From NCBI GenBank assembly GCA_012270965.1, contig JAAXHJ010000020.1:20828-84827 (forward strand): 64,000 nucleotides of DNA, given 5' to 3'. The notes beneath the pieces were generated by a model, which was not told where the DNA came from, searched no databases, and saw only the letters and a program-made list of their open reading frames with translations. Source of the stretch: Candidatus Palauibacter poriticola (GTDB lineage: Bacteria > Gemmatimonadota > Gemmatimonadetes > Palauibacterales > Palauibacteraceae). Positions 1 to 8,248 of the stretch are shown in pieces. Each line of letters begins with the position of its first letter. Position 1 is the first letter of the stretch. A program made the position numbers and the translations under genes.

Positions 1-369
1 CGGGCCTACCGGGGACGGATCCTGAACATCCATCCCGCGCTGCTGCCCTCCTTCGGAGGCCGCGGCATGTACGGTGCCCGCGTGCACCGGGCCGTCATCG
101 AGGCCGGCGTCCGAATCACGGGAGCGACCGTCCACTTCGTCGACGAGGCGTACGACCGGGGTCCGATCCTGTGCCAATGGCCCGTGCCGGTGCTCGCGGG
201 CGATACTCCGGAAGCCGTCGCGGCCCGCGTACTGGCGGTGGAGCACCGGATCCTGCCGGCGGCCGTCGAAGCGCTGGCTTCGGGGGCGGTCCGTCTGGAA
301 GCGGAGCGCCGGGTGCGCTGGGTCCGCGAGTGGTTCGATACGGAGACGTTCACCAACCGGGAAGGATGA
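1..369 (+). CDS. purN: Phosphoribosylglycinamide formyltransferase, C-terminal part (truncated by window edge)
   Basis: The reading frame is open from base 1, so the start lies outside the window. About 122 residues are visible. They carry the glycinamide ribonucleotide transformylase signature: NIHPALLPSF, then a GATVHFVDE stretch, D-x-GPILCQ and a VPV-x(4)-DTPEAV segment, followed by an EHRILP tail. The enzyme formylates GAR with 10-formyl-tetrahydrofolate in step 3 of purine synthesis. The stop at 367-369 directly abuts the GTG/ATG start region of purH, so the two genes are probably co-transcribed and translationally coupled. Confidence 0.93.
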   Translation, partial: RAYRGRILNIHPALLPSFGGRGMYGARVHRAVIEAGVRITGATVHFVDEAYDRGPILCQWPVPVLAGDTPEAVAARVLAVEHRILPAAVEALASGAVRLEAERRVRWVREWFDTETFTNREG

Positions 370-375
370 GTGGGA

Positions 376-1974
376 ATGCCGACTGCGCTCGTGAGCGTTT
401 CGGACAAGACGGGAATCGAGGACTTCTGCGCGGGATTGGTCGCGCGGGGCTGGGAGATCGCCTCCACGGGAGGGACGATGCGGACGCTGCTCGCGGCGGG
501 GCTCGAGGTTGGCGGGGTGAGCGACCTCACCGGCCACCCGGAAATGCTCGATGGACGCGTGAAGACGCTGCACCCGAGGGTGCACGGCGGAATCCTCGCC
601 CGGCGCGAGGTGGCCGACGACCTGGATCAACTCGCCGAGCACGGAATGGTCCCCATCGACCTCGTCGCGGTGAACCTGTACCCCTTCCGCGAGACCGTGG
701 CCGGCGGGAACGTCGCGCTGGGGGAAGCGCTGGAGCAGATCGACATCGGCGGCCCGGCGATGTTGCGGGCGGCGGCGAAGAACCATCCATCGGTCTGGCC
801 CGTATGCGATCCGGCCGACTACGGGCGCGTGCTCGAGGCCCTCGCCGCGGGGGCGGCGCCGGAGACGCCGGAGACATCGGAGTTGAGGCGGGAGCTGGCG
901 GCCAAGGTGTTCGGGCACACCGCGGCCTATGACGCGGCGATCGCCCGCTACCTCGCGCGGCCGGCCGGAGCGGCGGATTCGCCCGGCCTCCCGGCGGGCG
1001 AGACCGTCACCTCGCTCGTCCGCGTGCAGTCGCTCCGGTACGGTGAGAACCCGGACCAGGAGGGCGCCTTCTTCCGCGACGGGTCCGGTCCGCCGCGGGG
1101 GATTCCCGCCCTCGCGCAACTGCACGGCCGGGAACTCTCCTTCAACAATATTCTCGACGTGGATGGAGCCCTCACCGCGATCGCGCCCTTCGTGTCCGGG
1201 GGCCGCGCCGCCTGCGCGATCCTGAAGCACTCGACGCCGTGCGGACTCGCCGTCGGCGCATCGCCGCTGGAGGCGTACGAGAAGGCGCTCGCGTGCGATC
1301 CCGTCTCGGCGTTCGGCTCGGTCATCGCCTTCACGGACCCGCTCACGGAGGCCGTCGCGGAAGCCCTCTCGCGCAACTTCGTGGAATGCGTCGTGGCGCC
1401 GGGATACTCGGAGGAGGCGCTCGGCCACCTGCGGGCGAAGAAGAACATTCGGATTCTGAAGCCCGGGGCTGGCGCGGCGCTGGACGCGAGCGGCCATCTG
1501 GTGGAAGGGGCTGAACTCCGCGGCGTGCGCGGCGGGGTTCTGATGCAGGCGGCGCCCCGGCCGGCGCGCGAGGTGCATCGGGAGGCTCGCGTCCCCACCG
1601 CGCGGGCCCCGAGCGACGCCGAGTGGGACGATCTCGCCTTCGCCTGGTCCGCGGTGCAGAGCGTGAAGTCGAACGCGATCCTGCTCGCGCGCGACGGGGC
1701 GTCGATCGGGATCGGCGCGGGGCAGATGAGCCGCGTCGATTCGGTGGAGATCTCGATCCGCAAGGCCCGGGCGCAGGGATTCGACGTGGCGGGCGCCGTC
1801 CTCGGCTCCGACGCGTTCTTCCCCTTCCGCGACGGCATCGATGCGGCGGCGGCAGCCGGCGTGACGGCGATCGCGCAACCGGGCGGTTCGAAACGCGACG
1901 CGGAGGTCGTCGAGGCCGCGAATGAACACGGCATGGCGATGGTCCTCACCGGACGCCGGCTCTTCCGGCACTAG
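376..1974 (+). CDS. purH: Bifunctional AICAR formyltransferase / IMP cyclohydrolase
   Basis: About 532 residues. The N-terminus PTALVSVSDKTGI is the IMP cyclohydrolase (MGS-like) domain, about residues 1-190. The rest is the AICAR transformylase domain, with RYGENPDQ, FNNILDVDGAL, ILKHSTPCGLA and DPVSAFGS, and the usual C-terminus ending in MVLTGRRLFRH. It catalyses the last two steps of IMP synthesis. A GTG at 370, immediately after the purN stop, is an alternative start; ATG 376 matches the family N-terminus better. purM lies 23 kb downstream, so the purine genes are dispersed. Confidence 0.95.
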   Translation: MPTALVSVSDKTGIEDFCAGLVARGWEIASTGGTMRTLLAAGLEVGGVSDLTGHPEMLDGRVKTLHPRVHGGILARREVADDLDQLAEHGMVPIDLVAVNLYPFRETVAGGNVALGEALEQIDIGGPAMLRAAAKNHPSVWPVCDPADYGRVLEALAAGAAPETPETSELRRELAAKVFGHTAAYDAAIARYLARPAGAADSPGLPAGETVTSLVRVQSLRYGENPDQEGAFFRDGSGPPRGIPALAQLHGRELSFNNILDVDGALTAIAPFVSGGRAACAILKHSTPCGLAVGASPLEAYEKALACDPVSAFGSVIAFTDPLTEAVAEALSRNFVECVVAPGYSEEALGHLRAKKNIRILKPGAGAALDASGHLVEGAELRGVRGGVLMQAAPRPAREVHREARVPTARAPSDAEWDDLAFAWSAVQSVKSNAILLARDGASIGIGAGQMSRVDSVEISIRKARAQGFDVAGAVLGSDAFFPFRDGIDAAAAAGVTAIAQPGGSKRDAEVVEAANEHGMAMVLTGRRLFRH

Positions 1975-2048
1975 CCCGGGCTCGGCGGGGCCGCTCCGCG
2001 GAGAGGAACGACGGGGGAGCCTAGCGGAGCCGGTTGGCCGAGGGTTGC

Positions 2049-2076
2049 GCGACACGCGGGCCGGAGCGGTTATACT
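2049..2076 (+). promoter_or_regulatory. Candidate promoter for msrP
   Basis: TATACT at 2071-2076 is a strong -10-like hexamer in otherwise very GC-rich DNA. The best -35 match is GCGACA at 2049-2054 with a 16-nt spacer, which is weak. The untranslated leader would be about 85 nt and contains a CGCAGTCGCAGCCGCAGCCG microrepeat. The call rests mainly on the -10 box. Confidence 0.4.
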
Positions 2077-2168
2077 TGGGCATGTGGCTCCGCAGTCGCA
2101 GCCGCAGCCGCGGGCGAGGCGGCGGGCGGCCGGCGAGAGCCGGAGGCCGACCGGCAAGGGAGAATCCC

Positions 2169-3200
2169 ATGGCGAACATTCATATTCCGCCGGGCTGGCG
2201 GCTCAGGGAGAGCGAGGCGACGCCGGAGTCAGTGTACCTCGACAGGCGGCAGTTCGTGGCCCGCATGGGTGGGGGGGCGGTCCTTGCCGCCGCCTCGCTC
2301 GCATGCCGGCCGGGCGGGGCGGCGGAGGCCCAGGAGCGCGGCCCCCTCGACAACGTCCCGGAGACCCCGACCGCGGACCTCTATCCCGTGGCCGTGAACG
2401 ATCCGCGCTTTACGCCCGGCGAGCGCCACAAGGAGGTTTCGCCCGAGGAGATCGTGGCCACGTACAACAACTTCTACGAGTTCGGCACGGACAAGGACGG
2501 GGTGTGGCGCAACGTCGCCCCCTTCGAGGCCCGCCCGTGGGAACTGGAGGTCACGGGCCTCGTCGAGAACCCGGGCGTCTACGACCTCGTGGAGCTGGAA
2601 CGCGCCTTCCCGCTCGAGGAACGGATCTACCGGCACCGCTGCGTGGAGCGGTGGTCCGTCGTCGTGCCCTGGATCGGCTTCCCGCTCGCCCGCCTGCTGG
2701 AGCGGGTGCAGCCGCGAAACGACGCCCGCTACGTCGGCTTCGTGACCTTCCACCGGCCGGAGCAGGCCTTCGGCCAGAAGACTCAGACCTGGTATAGGTG
2801 GCCCTACTACGAGGGGCTTCGCATGGACGAGGCGATGAACGAACTCGCCTTCGTCGCGACGGGCATGTACGGTCATCCGCTCCAGAAGCAGAACGGCGCG
2901 CCGGTCCGCATCCACGTGCCTTGGAAGTACGGCTACAAGAGCCCAAAGAGCATCGTCCGCATCGATGTCACCGACGAGATGCCGAAGACCTTTTGGAACG
3001 ACCTGCAACCGTCCGAATACGGCTTCTATTCGAACGTGGACCCGGACGTGCCTCATCCGCGCTGGTCCCAGGCGCAGGAGGAAATCGTCGGTACGGGGCA
3101 ACGGGTTCCGACGCTCCCGTTCAACGGATACGGTGAATGGGTGGCGGACCTCTACGGCGGTCGCGTGACGCCGGCCGGCGACGTACCGCACGCCCGCTGA
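2169..3200 (+). CDS. msrP: Periplasmic methionine sulfoxide reductase catalytic subunit, molybdopterin-dependent (MsrP/YedY family)
   Basis: 343 residues from ATG 2169, which is preceded by an AAGGGAGA ribosome-binding site. An RRQF twin-arginine motif at residues 26-27 with a following hydrophobic stretch indicates Tat export of the folded molybdoprotein. The sulfite-oxidase-like fold is recognisable; Cys near residue 158 in RHRCVERWSVV is the expected Mo ligand, followed by PWIGFPLARLL. MsrP reduces oxidised methionines in envelope proteins, taking electrons from the haem membrane partner MsrQ. No msrQ lies beside it; the next genes are the caa3 oxidase. A longer upstream frame exists, but its N-terminus looks non-coding. 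Confidence 0.9.
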   Translation: MANIHIPPGWRLRESEATPESVYLDRRQFVARMGGGAVLAAASLACRPGGAAEAQERGPLDNVPETPTADLYPVAVNDPRFTPGERHKEVSPEEIVATYNNFYEFGTDKDGVWRNVAPFEARPWELEVTGLVENPGVYDLVELERAFPLEERIYRHRCVERWSVVVPWIGFPLARLLERVQPRNDARYVGFVTFHRPEQAFGQKTQTWYRWPYYEGLRMDEAMNELAFVATGMYGHPLQKQNGAPVRIHVPWKYGYKSPKSIVRIDVTDEMPKTFWNDLQPSEYGFYSNVDPDVPHPRWSQAQEEIVGTGQRVPTLPFNGYGEWVADLYGGRVTPAGDVPHAR

Positions 3201-3222
3201 GGTTCCGGCGGGCGAGGTTTTT
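3191..3222 (+). terminator. Intrinsic terminator overlapping the msrP stop codon
   Basis: CGCCCGC (3191-3197) pairs with GCGGGCG (3208-3214), and the msrP stop TGA lies in the loop. The hairpin is followed by AGG and five T (3218-3222). This is a plausible rho-independent terminator separating msrP from the oxidase operon. Confidence 0.55.
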
Positions 3223-3241
3223 CAATCCGGCGGGGGGCTCC

Positions 3242-3270
3242 TTGACCCGCCCGCCCTCCCCGGCTAGTGT
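3242..3270 (+). promoter_or_regulatory. Sigma70-like promoter for the caa3 oxidase operon
   Basis: TTGACC (3242-3247), a 17-nt spacer, and TAGTGT (3265-3270). It lies just after the msrP terminator and 130 nt before the ctaC start, where a promoter for this operon is needed. The first arm of a long inverted repeat begins inside the -10 box. Confidence 0.55.
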
Positions 3271-3326
3271 CGCGTCCCCGGGAATCCGCGAGGTCGAGTA
3301 GCCGAGGTGTTTCCGGGACGCGACAC
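3267..3326. repeat. 12-bp inverted repeat overlapping the -10 box of the ctaC promoter
   Basis: GTGTCGCGTCCC (3267-3278) is the exact reverse complement of GGGACGCGACAC (3315-3326), and a few more pairs form after a one-base bulge. The first arm covers four bases of the -10 element. It could be an operator or a looped regulator site; it could also fold in RNA if transcription starts further upstream. Confidence 0.6.
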
Positions 3327-3401
3327 CAGGGTCCCGCGGGCCCTGCGGAGGCGGGGCCCGCCCCGAATCGAGACTTCCCCGAAACATATATAGATACGCC
3401 C

Positions 3402-4406
3402 TTGAGACGACGCGCGATCGCAGCGCTCGTGCTTTTTCTGGGGGTTCTGGCCAGCCAGGGTTGCGGCGGCGAATACCCGCAATCCGCACTGCACCCCAGT
3501 TCGGACTCCGCCACGATCCTCGACCAGCTCTTCGACCAGATCTTCTGGTGGGCGGTCGGCGTGTTCGTCGTGGTGGAAGGCATCCTCATCTACGTCTTCG
3601 TGCGTTTTCGGGAGCGGCCGGGCGACGCGCGGCCCAAGCAGGTCCACGGCCACCTTCTCCTCGAAGTGGGGTGGACGCTGGCCCCGGCGCTCATCCTCGT
3701 GGCCATCGCGATTCCGACCATGCGCGCCATCTTCGTCATCGACCGGTCGACGCCGGATCCGGAAGCCCTCGTCATCGAGGTCATCGGCAAGCAGTGGTGG
3801 TGGGAGTTCCGTTATCCGGAACTCGGTATCGTGACCGCGAACGAGGCCCACGTCCCCCTGGGCCGCACCATCGACCTGCGGCTCCGCTCCGCGGACGTCA
3901 TGCATTCGTTCTGGGTTCCGCGCCTGGCCGGAAAGCGCGATCTCGTGCCGGGGATCGAGAATCAGCTCTGGTTCCGGGCCGATTCGGCCGGCGTGTACCA
4001 CGGACAGTGCGCGGAGTTCTGCGGCACCGCGCACGCTCTCATGGGAATGCGCCTGGTCGTGGACGAACCCGAGGACTTCGAGCGCTGGGCCCGGGCGAAT
4101 ACGGCGCCCGCTTCGGCACCGGGCGCGGCGGAGGCGAGGGCGGGTCAGGGCGTGTTCATGGCGAACGCGTGCGTGAGCTGTCACGCGGTGAGGGGGACGC
4201 CGGCGGCGGGGCGGTTCGGCCCCGACCTCACGCACTTCGGAAGCCGGCTCACGATCGCCTCCGGCGTCCTTGAGAACACGCCCGAGAACCTGGCGCGCTG
4301 GCTGGATTCCACTCAGCACGTGAAGCCCGGGAATCCGATGCCCGAGGTCGAACTGAGCGACGCGCAGATTCGGCAGCTCGTCGCCTATCTGGGCTCGCTC
4401 CGTTAG
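3402..4406 (+). CDS. ctaC: Cytochrome c oxidase subunit II with fused cytochrome c domain (caa3 type)
   Basis: About 334 residues if translation starts at TTG 3402. That start gives a clean lipoprotein signal: RRR, a hydrophobic core, then SQGC. Two transmembrane helices follow (near 45-70 and 85-110). The CuA site is complete: His200, Cys203, Cys207, His211 and Met214 in HGQCAEFCGTAHALM. A cytochrome c domain follows with CVSCH at 257-261 and an axial Met near 313. It accepts electrons from cytochrome c and passes them to subunit I. The frame extends upstream to 3267 but that part lacks a sensible N-terminus. Confidence 0.93.
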   Translation: MRRRAIAALVLFLGVLASQGCGGEYPQSALHPSSDSATILDQLFDQIFWWAVGVFVVVEGILIYVFVRFRERPGDARPKQVHGHLLLEVGWTLAPALILVAIAIPTMRAIFVIDRSTPDPEALVIEVIGKQWWWEFRYPELGIVTANEAHVPLGRTIDLRLRSADVMHSFWVPRLAGKRDLVPGIENQLWFRADSAGVYHGQCAEFCGTAHALMGMRLVVDEPEDFERWARANTAPASAPGAAEARAGQGVFMANACVSCHAVRGTPAAGRFGPDLTHFGSRLTIASGVLENTPENLARWLDSTQHVKPGNPMPEVELSDAQIRQLVAYLGSLR

Positions 4407-4410
4407 CGCC

Positions 4411-6249
4411 ATGGCCATGACCGACGCGCATTCCACCGGGATCTGGAGCTGGCTGACGACGGTCGACCACAAGCGGATCGCGATCATGTACTTCGTGGCC
4501 GGGTTCGCCTTCCTGCTCATCGCGGGCTTCGAGGGACAGCTCATCCGGCTCCAGCTCGCCGCGCCCGCACGCAGCCTCCTCGATCCGGACCTGTACAACC
4601 AGTTGTTCACGATGCACGGCACGACGATGGTGTTCTTCGCCGGCATGCCGCTCGTCGTCGCCTTCTTCAACTTCGTCGTGCCCCTGCAGATCGGGGCGCG
4701 CGACGTGGCCTTCCCGCGCCTGAACGCGTTCTCCTTCTGGGTGTTCCTCTTCGGTGGCCTCTTCCTGTATGCGAGCGTCCCCCTCCGGGTGATGCCCGAC
4801 GGGGGTTGGTTCGCGTACATGCCGCTGACGAATCCCGAGTATTCGCCGGGTCCGGGCATCGACTTCTACGTCCTCTCGCTCCTGATTTCCGGCGTCGGGT
4901 CGATCGCGGGCGGCCTAAACTTCCTCGTCACGATCCTCAACATGAGGGCGCCGGGGATGACGTTCATGAGGATGCCGCTCTTCACCTGGATGGCGCTCAT
5001 CGTCTCCGCGCTCATCCTGCTTGCCTTCCCGCCCTTCACGGTCGGCCTCATCTTCATGCTCTTCGACCGCCGCTTCGGAACGCACTTCTTCGACGCGGCG
5101 GCGGGCGCGGATCCCGTCCTCTGGCAGCACCTGTTCTGGGTCTTCGGGCACCCCGAGGTCTACATCCTCATCCTGCCGGCCTTCGGCATCGTCTCCGACG
5201 TGATCCCGACCTTCTCGCGGAAGATCCTGTTCGGGTATCCCGTCGTCGTCTTCTCGGGCGTCCTCATCGCCTTCCTCGGCTTCGGCGTCTGGGTGCACCA
5301 CATGTTCTCGGTCGGACTCGGGCCGGTGGTGAACGCGGTCTTCGGCGGGGCGACGATGCTCATCGCGATTCCCACCGGGATCAAGATCTTCAACTGGATC
5401 GCGACGATGTGGGGGGGACGGTTACGCTTCCGGACGGCGATGCTCTTCGCGGCCGGACTCGTGGCGACGTTTACGATCGGCGGCCTGAGCGGCGTCATGC
5501 ACAGCTCGCCCCCCGCGGATCTGCAGCAGACGGACACGTACTTCGTGGTGGCGCACTTCCACTACGTGCTCATCGGCGGCACCGTCTTCGGCCTCTTCTG
5601 CGGCTTCTACTACTGGTTCCCGAAGGCGACGGGACGGATGCTTCACGAGGGCTTGGGGCAGGCGCACTTCTGGCTCAGCTTCCTCGCGCTGAATATGACC
5701 TTCTTCCCGATGCACTTCTCGGGGCTCCTGGGGATGCCGAGGCGTACGTACACGTACGCGGAGGGGCTGGGCCTGGAAGTGTTCAACCTGATCTCGACCA
5801 TCGGGGCCTTCATCTTCACGCTCTCCTTCGTGCCGCCGGTCTGGAATCTGTGGCGCGCGCGGCGGCGGGGAGAGCCGGCCGGCCACAACCCGTGGGACGC
5901 GTCGACGCTCGAATGGACGATGGCCTCGCCGCCGCCGCACTACAACTTCGCGGAGATCCCGACCGTCGACCGGCGCGATCCGCTCTGGCATCCCTACATC
6001 GAACCGGAATCGCGCGGAGATGGGGATGAACCCGGGGGCGCCGTGCCGCGACGGCAGCCGCACGAGCCGCCGGCGCCGGTGGTCATGCCGAATCCGTCGC
6101 ACTGGCCGCTCGTGCTCGCCGTGGGGATGCTCCTCATGACGATCGGCGGGCTTGGGTCGCTTGGGCTGACGCTCTTCGGCCTGCTCGTGACGGCGGTGGG
6201 GCTCTTCGCGTGGGCCTTCGAGCCCCCGTTCGGCGAGGAGGCGCGCTGA
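4411..6249 (+). CDS. ctaD: Cytochrome c oxidase subunit I
   Basis: 612 residues with about 12 core transmembrane helices plus two more at the C-terminus. Haem and copper ligands are present: HGTTMVFF (low-spin haem a), GHPEVY (CuB His and Tyr, with the proton-channel Glu), HHMF (CuB) and VVAHFHYVL (haem a3/a). The D-channel entry motif ARDVAFPRLN is also there. It reduces O2 to water and pumps protons. The start ATG 4411 follows ctaC by 4 nt. The C-terminal extension with two helices after a Pro-rich linker is usual in caa3 and ba-type fusions. Confidence 0.96.
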   Translation: MAMTDAHSTGIWSWLTTVDHKRIAIMYFVAGFAFLLIAGFEGQLIRLQLAAPARSLLDPDLYNQLFTMHGTTMVFFAGMPLVVAFFNFVVPLQIGARDVAFPRLNAFSFWVFLFGGLFLYASVPLRVMPDGGWFAYMPLTNPEYSPGPGIDFYVLSLLISGVGSIAGGLNFLVTILNMRAPGMTFMRMPLFTWMALIVSALILLAFPPFTVGLIFMLFDRRFGTHFFDAAAGADPVLWQHLFWVFGHPEVYILILPAFGIVSDVIPTFSRKILFGYPVVVFSGVLIAFLGFGVWVHHMFSVGLGPVVNAVFGGATMLIAIPTGIKIFNWIATMWGGRLRFRTAMLFAAGLVATFTIGGLSGVMHSSPPADLQQTDTYFVVAHFHYVLIGGTVFGLFCGFYYWFPKATGRMLHEGLGQAHFWLSFLALNMTFFPMHFSGLLGMPRRTYTYAEGLGLEVFNLISTIGAFIFTLSFVPPVWNLWRARRRGEPAGHNPWDASTLEWTMASPPPHYNFAEIPTVDRRDPLWHPYIEPESRGDGDEPGGAVPRRQPHEPPAPVVMPNPSHWPLVLAVGMLLMTIGGLGSLGLTLFGLLVTAVGLFAWAFEPPFGEEAR

Positions 6250-6818
6250 TGGAGGGGCCGACCTCGACGGGAATCCCGAACCGCAAGCTCGCGATGTGGA
6301 CCTTCATCGGGTCCGAGTGCATGCTCTTCGGCACCCTGATCGCCACCTACATGATCTATCGCGGCCGGAACCTCGTGCCGCCCTATCCGCACGACCTGCT
6401 GAACATCCCGTTCATCACGGTCACGACCTTCGTGCTCCTGATGAGCAGCCTCATGATGGTGCTCGCGCTCGCGGCGGTGCAGAGGAACGATCTGCGGGCG
6501 ACGAAGCTGTGGCTCGCGCTGACGGCGTTGTTCGGCCTCATCTTCCTCGGCGGCCAGTACTACGAGTTCAGCCATTTCGTTCACGAGGGGCTGCCGCTGT
6601 CGAGGAACCTGTTCTCCTCGACCTTCTTCGTCCTGACGGGGACGCACGGGGCCCACGTCGCGGGAGGCGTGATCTGGCTGGGCACGCTCCTCGTGAGGGC
6701 CATCGACGGGAAGCTCGACGCCCGCCACGCGGAGACGGTGGAAATCGCCGGCCTGTACTGGCACTTCGTGGACGTCGTGTGGATTATCCTCTTCACGCTC
6801 ATCTACCTGCTGGTGTGA
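6249..6818 (+). CDS. ctaE: Cytochrome c oxidase subunit III
   Basis: 189 residues. The start ATG overlaps the ctaD stop by one base (TGATG), so the two are translationally coupled. Five transmembrane helices are visible, the short bacterial form of COX3, with the typical GQYYEFSHFVHEG and TGTHGAHVAGG segments and the C-terminal YWHFVDVVWIILFTLIY. It stabilises the catalytic core of the oxidase. A longer upstream frame exists from 6210 but overlaps ctaD without need. Confidence 0.94.
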   Translation: MEGPTSTGIPNRKLAMWTFIGSECMLFGTLIATYMIYRGRNLVPPYPHDLLNIPFITVTTFVLLMSSLMMVLALAAVQRNDLRATKLWLALTALFGLIFLGGQYYEFSHFVHEGLPLSRNLFSSTFFVLTGTHGAHVAGGVIWLGTLLVRAIDGKLDARHAETVEIAGLYWHFVDVVWIILFTLIYLLV

Positions 6819-6825
6819 GGTCCAC

Positions 6826-7122
6826 GTGAGCCGCCAGTCCGCCGAAGCGCACCCGAGCACGCGCCTCTACGTCGCCATCGCGGTGATCCTCGCCGCCCTG
6901 ACGGCACTCGAAGTGATGGTGTTCTACATCGAGGCGCTCGCTCCCGTGCTGATCCCGATCCTGATCGTGATGATGGCGGCGAAGTTCGCACTCGTCGCGA
7001 TGTTCTTCATGCACCTGAAGTCCGATGGCCCGGTCCTCACCGCCATCTTCGCCTGGGCGGTCTTCATCGCGACCGCCATCGTCGTGGGGCTGATGGCGAT
7101 CTTCGGCAAGTTCGCCGGGTGA
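6826..7122 (+). CDS. ctaF: Cytochrome c oxidase subunit IV, caa3/CyoD type
   Basis: 98 residues from GTG 6826, seven bases after ctaE. Three hydrophobic helices with the pattern seen in CyoD/COX4 proteins: a polar N-terminus, LTALEVMVFY, then KFALVAMFFMHLKSDG and a final helix. This small subunit assists assembly of the oxidase. It closes the cta operon; the next gene is convergent on the minus strand. Confidence 0.88.
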   Translation: MSRQSAEAHPSTRLYVAIAVILAALTALEVMVFYIEALAPVLIPILIVMMAAKFALVAMFFMHLKSDGPVLTAIFAWAVFIATAIVVGLMAIFGKFAG

Positions 7123-7204
7123 CCGGTCTTCGCCGGCGCCGGCGGGACGAGGCGGCGTCCGCGCTCCCTGCGGCGCAAGCTCCGGTGAGGCGCCGGGCGA
7201 GGGT

Positions 7205-8008
7205 TCAGCGGGCGGGGGTTGCGGAGAGCGCGTAGAGAAAGAGGTTCACGCCCATCCTGAACGCGGACTCCCGGACCTCCGGCGCGTCCCCGTGTACGCC
7301 CTCGTCCTCCCAGCCGTCCCCGAGGTCGGATTCGAAACTGTAGTAGACCGCCAGGCGGCCATCGAGGAAGATGCCGAAGCCCTGCGCGGGATTCCCATCG
7401 TGTTCGTGAATCTTGGGCAGGCCGTCCGGCATCTCGTAGAAGACTCGGTAGATGCTGTGCTCAAGCGGCACTTCGGCGAGGGGTGTGTCCGGAAAGAGGC
7501 GGGCAATCTCCCGGCGAAAGGATTCGTCCAGGCCGTAGTTGTCGTCCACGTGCAGGAAGCCGCCCCCGTAGAGGTAGGCGCGCAGGCGTTCGATCTCGAG
7601 CGCGGTGAAGGACATGTTCCCGTGGCCCGTCGCGTACAGGTACGGATGGTCGGCGAGGTCGGGATCCGCGGCGCCCACCTCCGCGGGCCGGCCGGCCACC
7701 GGAATCCCGGTCCGGAGCCGGATCTGTTCGAGGAGGTTGCCGAGGCTCGAGGGATTCGCGTACCAGTCGCCCCCGCCGTCGTAGCGCAGGCGCGTGATCG
7801 TCGGTGGCTCCGTCCGCGGCGCCCCTCCCGGCGGCTGGCCGGCGAGACCGGGACAGGATCCGAGCGCGGCCAGCGCGGCGGCGGCGACCGCGACGAGTCC
7901 GAGGACGATCTGCGGCGCGCGGTCGCCGCGCCGCTGCGTGGCGCGGCAGTGCGGACAGATGCGCGTCGCGTCCGGCACGCGGCACCGGCAGCTCCTGCAC
8001 GGCTTCAT
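7205..8008 (-). CDS. DUF4159-family protein with N-terminal zinc ribbon and membrane anchor
   Basis: 267 residues. The N-terminus has two Cys-x2-Cys pairs (residues 4/7 and 18/21), a likely zinc ribbon, then one transmembrane helix (about 33-55). The main domain starts ITRLRYDGGGDWYANPSSL and contains LYGGGFLHVDDNYG and VFYEMPDGLPKIHEH, the layout of DUF4159 proteins, which are often next to AAA/MoxR-type genes. Its biochemical function is not known to me. It is convergent with the oxidase operon and divergent from the dehydrogenase gene. Confidence 0.75.
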   Translation of the reverse strand: MKPCRSCRCRVPDATRICPHCRATQRRGDRAPQIVLGLVAVAAAALAALGSCPGLAGQPPGGAPRTEPPTITRLRYDGGGDWYANPSSLGNLLEQIRLRTGIPVAGRPAEVGAADPDLADHPYLYATGHGNMSFTALEIERLRAYLYGGGFLHVDDNYGLDESFRREIARLFPDTPLAEVPLEHSIYRVFYEMPDGLPKIHEHDGNPAQGFGIFLDGRLAVYYSFESDLGDGWEDEGVHGDAPEVRESAFRMGVNLFLYALSATPAR

Positions 8009-8248
8009 TTGCCTGAGTTCATCGTGGTGCCTCGGTCGCGTGGCGCGGCGCCCCGGCCGCGCCCTGTCCCACCCGTCTTCCCGCCGCCGCTCTCGGCGCT
8101 GACGCGGGGTCTCACCGCGCGGCCCGCTACGGGTGCGGATCGAGGATGGGCAGGTAGATTATCGGTTCGCGCGCCCCGTGGCGAAGGCTTACGATGTGCC
8201 GCGCGACGGGCCGCTTCCCGGCCTGGCGGACCACAGAGAACCTGAGCG

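Noticed and set aside
3264..4859. A 531-codon minus-strand frame opposite ctaC and the start of ctaD
   Set aside because: Composition-driven shadow of two clear oxidase genes.
7131..7144. Perfect 14-base palindrome CGCCGGCGCCGGCG between convergent genes
   Set aside because: A simple GC alternation that arises easily by chance in this DNA; no T tract to support a terminator.
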